Shown in pieces: positions 6,044 through 8,750 of a DNA stretch of 8,750 bases. This stretch comes from an uncultured Selenomonadaceae bacterium. Its GTDB lineage: Bacteria; Bacillota; Negativicutes; Selenomonadales; Selenomonadaceae. The stretch is from the NCBI GenBank assembly GCA_905235425.1, contig CAJOKY010000088.1, forward strand, positions 1 through 8,750, read 5' to 3'. Both the position numbers and the translations under genes were made by a program. The stretch's first letter is position 1. Each line of letters opens with the position of its first letter. Below the pieces are notes generated by a model. The model made no database searches and had not been told where the DNA came from. It saw only the letters and a list, made by a program, of their open reading frames with translations.

Positions 6044-7102
6044 ATGAACGAAAATTTAATTTTATCTGTTGAAAATCTTGACATAACTTTCAAGACCAAC
6101 GCCGGAAATATTCATGCAATTCGCGGCGTCGATATAACTTTGCCGAAAGGTAAAACCGTCGCGATTGTCGGCGAATCCGGCTCGGGTAAATCCGTAACTA
6201 TGAAGGCAGTCACGGGACTTTTAGACAGCAACGCAGTTATTAACGGCGGGAAAATTTTTTATCACTACGACGAAAAAACTGTAGACTTGTTGACGTTGAC
6301 TAAAAAGGAACTGCGCCGAACGATTAACGGTCAACATATTGCAATGGTTTTTCAAGACCCTATGACTAGTCTTAACCCAACTATGACGATAGGCGCGCAG
6401 ATTATGGAAGGTATGCTCCTGCACCAAAATATTTCTGAATCTGATGCACGTGACAAGGCGCTTGAACTTTTAAACTTGGTCGGCATTGTCGACGACGAAA
6501 AGCGCTTTAAAAATTATCCGCACCAACTTTCCGGCGGTATGCGTCAACGCGTTGTCATTGCAGTAGCTCTTGCGAATACGCCGAAAATTTTAATCTGCGA
6601 TGAGCCTACAACTGCGCTTGACGTGACAATACAAGCCGGCATTTTAAGTTTAATCTCCGACCTTCAAGCGCGGCTGGGCATTTCCGTAATTTACATTACG
6701 CACGATTTAGGCGTTGTCGCGAAGGTTGCAGATTTTGTAAATGTTATGTACGCGGGAAAAATTATTGAACGCGGCACGGTTGACGAAATATTTTTTGATC
6801 CGCGTCACCCGTATACGTGGGGACTTTTATCAGCGATGCCCGATTTGGAAACAGATGACGACAGACTTTATTCAATACCCGGCAGTCCGCCGAATCTTTT
6901 GCATGAACCGATTGGCGACGCCTTCGCGGCAAGAAATAAATTTGCAATGAAAATTGATGAAAAAGCCGCGCCGCCTATGTTCAAAATTTCCGAGACGCAT
7001 TTTGCGGCAACGTGGCTACTGCACCCCGACGCGCCAAAAGTTGAAATGCCGGAAGAATTGCGTAAAAGAATTGAACGTGCAAAATTAGGGAGTAGGGAGT
7101 AG
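6044..7102 (+). CDS. oppD: Oligopeptide ABC transporter, ATP-binding subunit D
   Basis: This is one of the two cytoplasmic ATPases driving peptide import. Visible motifs are Walker A GESGSGKS (43-50), the Q-loop in VFQDPMTSLNP (Gln104), signature LSGGMRQR (162-169), Walker B ILICDEP (182-188), D-loop ALDV, and switch His220 in ITHD. The C-terminal oligopeptide domain starts near HPYTWGLLSAMP and IPGSPPNLL. OppD and DppD proteins often carry four cysteines here, linked to an iron-sulphur cluster. In this protein the matching positions read GDAF, ARN, MKID and AATWLL, with no cysteine, a variant I recall from other Bacillota. AAGGA (6032-6036) lies 7 bases before the ATG. The last four residues (GSRE) and the stop are encoded by heptad repeat units that run on past the gene, so this C-terminus is probably repeat-derived. 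Length is 352 residues. Confidence 0.95.
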   Translation: MNENLILSVENLDITFKTNAGNIHAIRGVDITLPKGKTVAIVGESGSGKSVTMKAVTGLLDSNAVINGGKIFYHYDEKTVDLLTLTKKELRRTINGQHIAMVFQDPMTSLNPTMTIGAQIMEGMLLHQNISESDARDKALELLNLVGIVDDEKRFKNYPHQLSGGMRQRVVIAVALANTPKILICDEPTTALDVTIQAGILSLISDLQARLGISVIYITHDLGVVAKVADFVNVMYAGKIIERGTVDEIFFDPRHPYTWGLLSAMPDLETDDDRLYSIPGSPPNLLHEPIGDAFAARNKFAMKIDEKAAPPMFKISETHFAATWLLHPDAPKVEMPEELRKRIERAKLGSRE

Positions 7103-7215
7103 GAGGTAGAGGGTAGGGGGTAGGTATTAACTACTCACTACTTACTACTCACTACTTACTACTAACTACTTACTAAAAATCACTACTTACTACCTCACTA
7201 CTAACTACTTACTAA
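7086..7215 (+). repeat. Heptad repeat array 2 (about 18 units) between oppD and oppF
   Basis: Units of 7 run from 7086 to 7176: TAGGGAG twice, TAGGAGG, TAGAGGG, TAGGGGG, TAGGTAT, TAACTAC, then TCACTAC and TTACTAC alternating, TAACTAC and TTACTAA. After three extra A bases, a second block (7180-7215) gives TCACTAC, TTACTAC, one extra C, TCACTAC, TAACTAC, TTACTAA. The left part is G-rich GTAG repeats and the right part is CTAC repeats. Five GTAG blocks could pair with five CTAC blocks around a GTATTAA loop, giving an imperfect, partly G-U paired hairpin in the transcript. The array includes the oppD stop and ends directly before the oppF ribosome site. It shares GTATTAACTAC with array 1. Confidence 0.9.
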
Positions 7216-7230
7216 AAAGGAGTGTCCCTT

Positions 7231-8139
7231 TTGACGCCATTGCTTAAAGTTGAAAATCTTCACCAACATTTTAAAATATCGCGAAACTTCACCGTGAAAG
7301 CCGTCAACGGCGTTTCATTTGAAATTTATCCAGGCGAAACCTACGGGCTTGTAGGCGAATCAGGCTCCGGCAAAACTACTATCGGACGCAGTATCATTCG
7401 CCTTTACAATCCCACCGACGGCAAAATTACATTTGACGGCAAAACTATTTCCGGCAAACTTGATGACGATACAAATAAATTTCTGCGAAAAAATATGCAG
7501 ATGATTTTTCAAGACCCAATGTCAAGTTTGAACCCGCGTAAAAAAGTCGGCGAAATTATCGGCGAAGGTTTAGACATTCATAAACTTTACACTACCGCGC
7601 AGGAGAAAAATAAAATTATCAGTGAAATTTTAAAAAAGGTCGGCTTATCCCCTGCGCATGCTGAACGTTATCCCAATCAATTTTCCGGCGGTCAACGTCA
7701 ACGCGTCGGAATTGCGCGCGCATTGGTTATGCAACCTAAGCTGATTATTGCCGACGAGTGCATTTCTGCGCTTGACGTGTCGATACAGGCGCAGGTAGTG
7801 AACTTGATGAAGGATATTCAAGACGCGACAAATTGCGCGTACCTTTTCATTGCGCACGATTTAAGCATGGTTAAATATATTTCTGACAAAATCGGTGTCC
7901 TGCATTTGGGTTACTTGGTTGAGACCGGTACGACGCACGAAATTTTTAACAATCCCATTCATCCCTACACGAAAAGTCTATTGTCTGCTGTACCGATACC
8001 GAATCCGATTTTAGAAAAGAAACGTAAAAGTTTAACCTACGACGTGAAAAATTTTAACTACGCGGCAGGAACTATGCACCATGTCGGCGGCAGTCATTTT
8101 GTTTTGGCGACGGACGAAGATTTTAAAATTTGGAATTAA
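7231..8139 (+). CDS. oppF: Oligopeptide ABC transporter, ATP-binding subunit F
   Basis: This is the second ATPase of the importer, working with OppD under OppB/OppC. Motifs are Walker A GESGSGKT (42-49), Q-loop MIFQDPMSSLNP (91-102), signature FSGGQRQR (151-158), Walker B LIIADE (171-176), D-loop SALDVSIQAQ, and switch His209 in IAHD. The C-terminal part HPYTKSLLSAVPIPNP is the usual oligopeptide-transporter extension, ending in GGSHFVLATDEDF. The TTG at 7231 is preferred because AAGGAG (7217-7222) is 8 bases upstream. A GTG at 7222 in the same frame overlaps that ribosome site and would add three residues. The usual DEP after Walker B is DEC here (Pro to Cys at 177), a mild change unlikely to abolish activity. 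Length is 302 residues, slightly short of typical OppF. The stop is one base from the stop of the opposing gene. Confidence 0.94.
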   Translation: MTPLLKVENLHQHFKISRNFTVKAVNGVSFEIYPGETYGLVGESGSGKTTIGRSIIRLYNPTDGKITFDGKTISGKLDDDTNKFLRKNMQMIFQDPMSSLNPRKKVGEIIGEGLDIHKLYTTAQEKNKIISEILKKVGLSPAHAERYPNQFSGGQRQRVGIARALVMQPKLIIADECISALDVSIQAQVVNLMKDIQDATNCAYLFIAHDLSMVKYISDKIGVLHLGYLVETGTTHEIFNNPIHPYTKSLLSAVPIPNPILEKKRKSLTYDVKNFNYAAGTMHHVGGSHFVLATDEDFKIWN

Positions 8140-8140
8140 A

Positions 8141-8380
8141 TTACTTAGAAGATTTTTTGAAAATATTTTTAACCGCGCCTTTAATCCAACCGCTGTGCCA
8201 AATTATATGAATTACAATTCCGACCGCCATAATGTAGCCGGAATATCTGTGTATGTCACGCAAAAGAAATCTCAAGTCACGATTCAATGAAATGAAGTAG
8301 TAATCCATTTCCAGCCCGGTAAAAATACATGTTAAGGCGCTGAAAAAAAGTATTATGTCAAGTAAAAAATTTTTCTTCAT
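8141..8380 (-). CDS. Small DUF4405-type membrane protein, probable b-type cytochrome
   Basis: This is a 79-residue protein with a hydrophobic N-terminal helix (about 5-23), a short loop with acidic residues, and a second helix (about 47-66). The segment DIHRYSGYIMAVGIVIHIIW, then HSGWIKG, matches the DUF4405 pattern of spaced histidines (His44, His58, His62), which in related membrane cytochromes bind haem. It probably acts in electron transfer at the cytoplasmic membrane; the partner cannot be told from this window. The start is supported on the minus strand by GGAG (complement of 8390-8393), 9 bases before the ATG. The gene converges on oppF with a one-base gap and no visible terminator. 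The family assignment is from memory of the motif, and haem binding is inferred. Confidence 0.75.
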   Translation of the reverse strand: MKKNFLLDIILFFSALTCIFTGLEMDYYFISLNRDLRFLLRDIHRYSGYIMAVGIVIHIIWHSGWIKGAVKNIFKKSSK

Positions 8381-8681
8381 TTAAGTTCACTCCAAAACTG
8401 AAAAAAGTTTATTGTCCAATTCAAAAACATTGACGCAAATTTTATCATAAAAATTTTTTTACCGCCGAAAAATTTTCAGCTGTAAAAATTTTTTTGCGTA
8501 AAGGCGTATCAATGCGTTTACCGATATTTTTTGTAATATGATTATATTCTGAAATTTACTTTTTTCTGAAATTTTTGGAAGGAATTTTGCAAGGTACGTA
8601 GAAATTGCAAGGAAGAAGTAATTCAGCGTTGCTTCGGAAAATTAATAGCGCGTTGAGAATTTAATCCAGGGGGGATTGTTT
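8381..8681. other. Divergent intergenic region between the cytochrome-like gene and glgC
   Basis: About 300 bases without a convincing gene. It must hold the start signals of both flanking genes, but no promoter stands out. It is very AT-rich at 8440-8500, with A-T tracts (listed separately). In the glgC leader there are two short direct repeats: TTCTGAAATTT at 8547-8557 and 8564-8574, and TTGCAAGG at 8587-8594 and 8605-8612, each pair 17-18 bases apart. They could be regulator sites or chance. I see no terminator, riboswitch or tRNA. Confidence 0.5.
8448..8495. repeat. Duplicated A-tract/T-tract element
   Basis: The 13-base sequence TAAAAATTTTTTT occurs at 8448-8460 and 8483-8495, 35 bases apart. 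Between them lie GAAAAATTTTC (8467-8477) and the palindrome CAGCTG (8477-8482). Such phased A-T tracts often bend DNA or act as upstream promoter elements, and both copies lie between two divergent genes. The function is inferred. Confidence 0.45.
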
Positions 8682-8750
8682 ATGAGAAAGACAGAATGCT
8701 TGGGAATGATTCTTGCAGGCGGACAGGGCAGTCGTCTTAAAGCTCTTACA
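8682..8750 (+). CDS. glgC: Glucose-1-phosphate adenylyltransferase, 5' end only
   Basis: Twenty-three codons are visible before the window ends. The protein begins MRKTECLGMILAGGQGSRLK. The segment LAGGQGSRLKALT (11-23) is the nucleotide-binding signature (GGxGxRLxxLT) of sugar nucleotidyltransferases, and this N-terminus is typical of GlgC, which makes ADP-glucose for glycogen synthesis. The ribosome site AGGGGGG (8668-8674) lies 7 bases before the ATG. Related nucleotidyltransferases share the motif, but the MRKxEC start and Gln after the glycines favour GlgC. The rest of the gene and any glg neighbours lie outside the window. Confidence 0.85.
   Translation, partial: MRKTECLGMILAGGQGSRLKALT

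Noticed and set aside
5947..7215. CRISPR array as an explanation for the repeats
   Set aside because: The units are 7 bases, contiguous and degenerate, with no spacers of regular length and no cas genes.
8401..8440. Promoter for the minus-strand cytochrome-like gene (TTGCGT and ACAATA on the minus strand)
   Set aside because: The spacing is plausible, but both hexamers match poorly in strongly AT-rich DNA, so the support is too thin.

Overview
The window looks like an AT-leaning Bacillota-type (Firmicutes-type) chromosome, perhaps from an anaerobe of the Negativicutes. The reasons are strong GGAG/AAGG ribosome sites, TTG starts, a five-gene oligopeptide ABC transporter with a lipoprotein binding protein, an OppD whose C-terminal cysteines are all replaced, and a glgC start like those of Gram-positive anaerobes. 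The class-level guess is inference; no phylogenetic marker is present.

Layout. (1) Positions 3-428 hold the 3' end of a gene with an SH3-like domain. Its first ~180 bases are about 67% GC and the next 240 about 39% GC, in the same reading frame. (2) Positions 451-8139 are an opp operon on the + strand: oppA, oppB, oppC, oppD, oppF. It is split between oppB and oppC by a two-gene type II restriction-modification (R-M) system (3090-4937). The nuclease resembles the NgoPII family and the 5-methylcytosine methyltransferase resembles M.HaeIII/M.NgoPII, so the predicted target is GGCC. (3) The oppC-oppD and oppD-oppF junctions carry long arrays of degenerate 7-base repeats. Each runs up to the ribosome site of the next gene, and the second reaches into the 3' end of oppD. 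(4) Facing oppF, and ending one base from it, is a small minus-strand gene (8141-8380) for a DUF4405-type, probably haem-binding membrane protein. (5) A ~300-base intergenic region leads to the start of glgC (8682 onward), cut by the window end.

How the genes work together. OppA captures peptides outside the membrane, OppB and OppC form the channel, and OppD and OppF hydrolyse ATP. The R-M genes lie in the same direction as the operon, so oppC, oppD and oppF could still be reached by read-through. The window has only two GGCC sites, one of them in the GC-rich first block, but more than two dozen CCGG sites of identical base composition. That fits a long-lived GGCC-specific system acting on this genome.

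Most notable: the R-M pair seated inside a nutrient-uptake operon with near-identical short sequences at both edges; a short well-started reading frame overlapping the nuclease start; a possible methyltransferase promoter inside the nuclease gene; and the heptad arrays. I see no wholly new gene system. The novelty is in arrangement and regulation.
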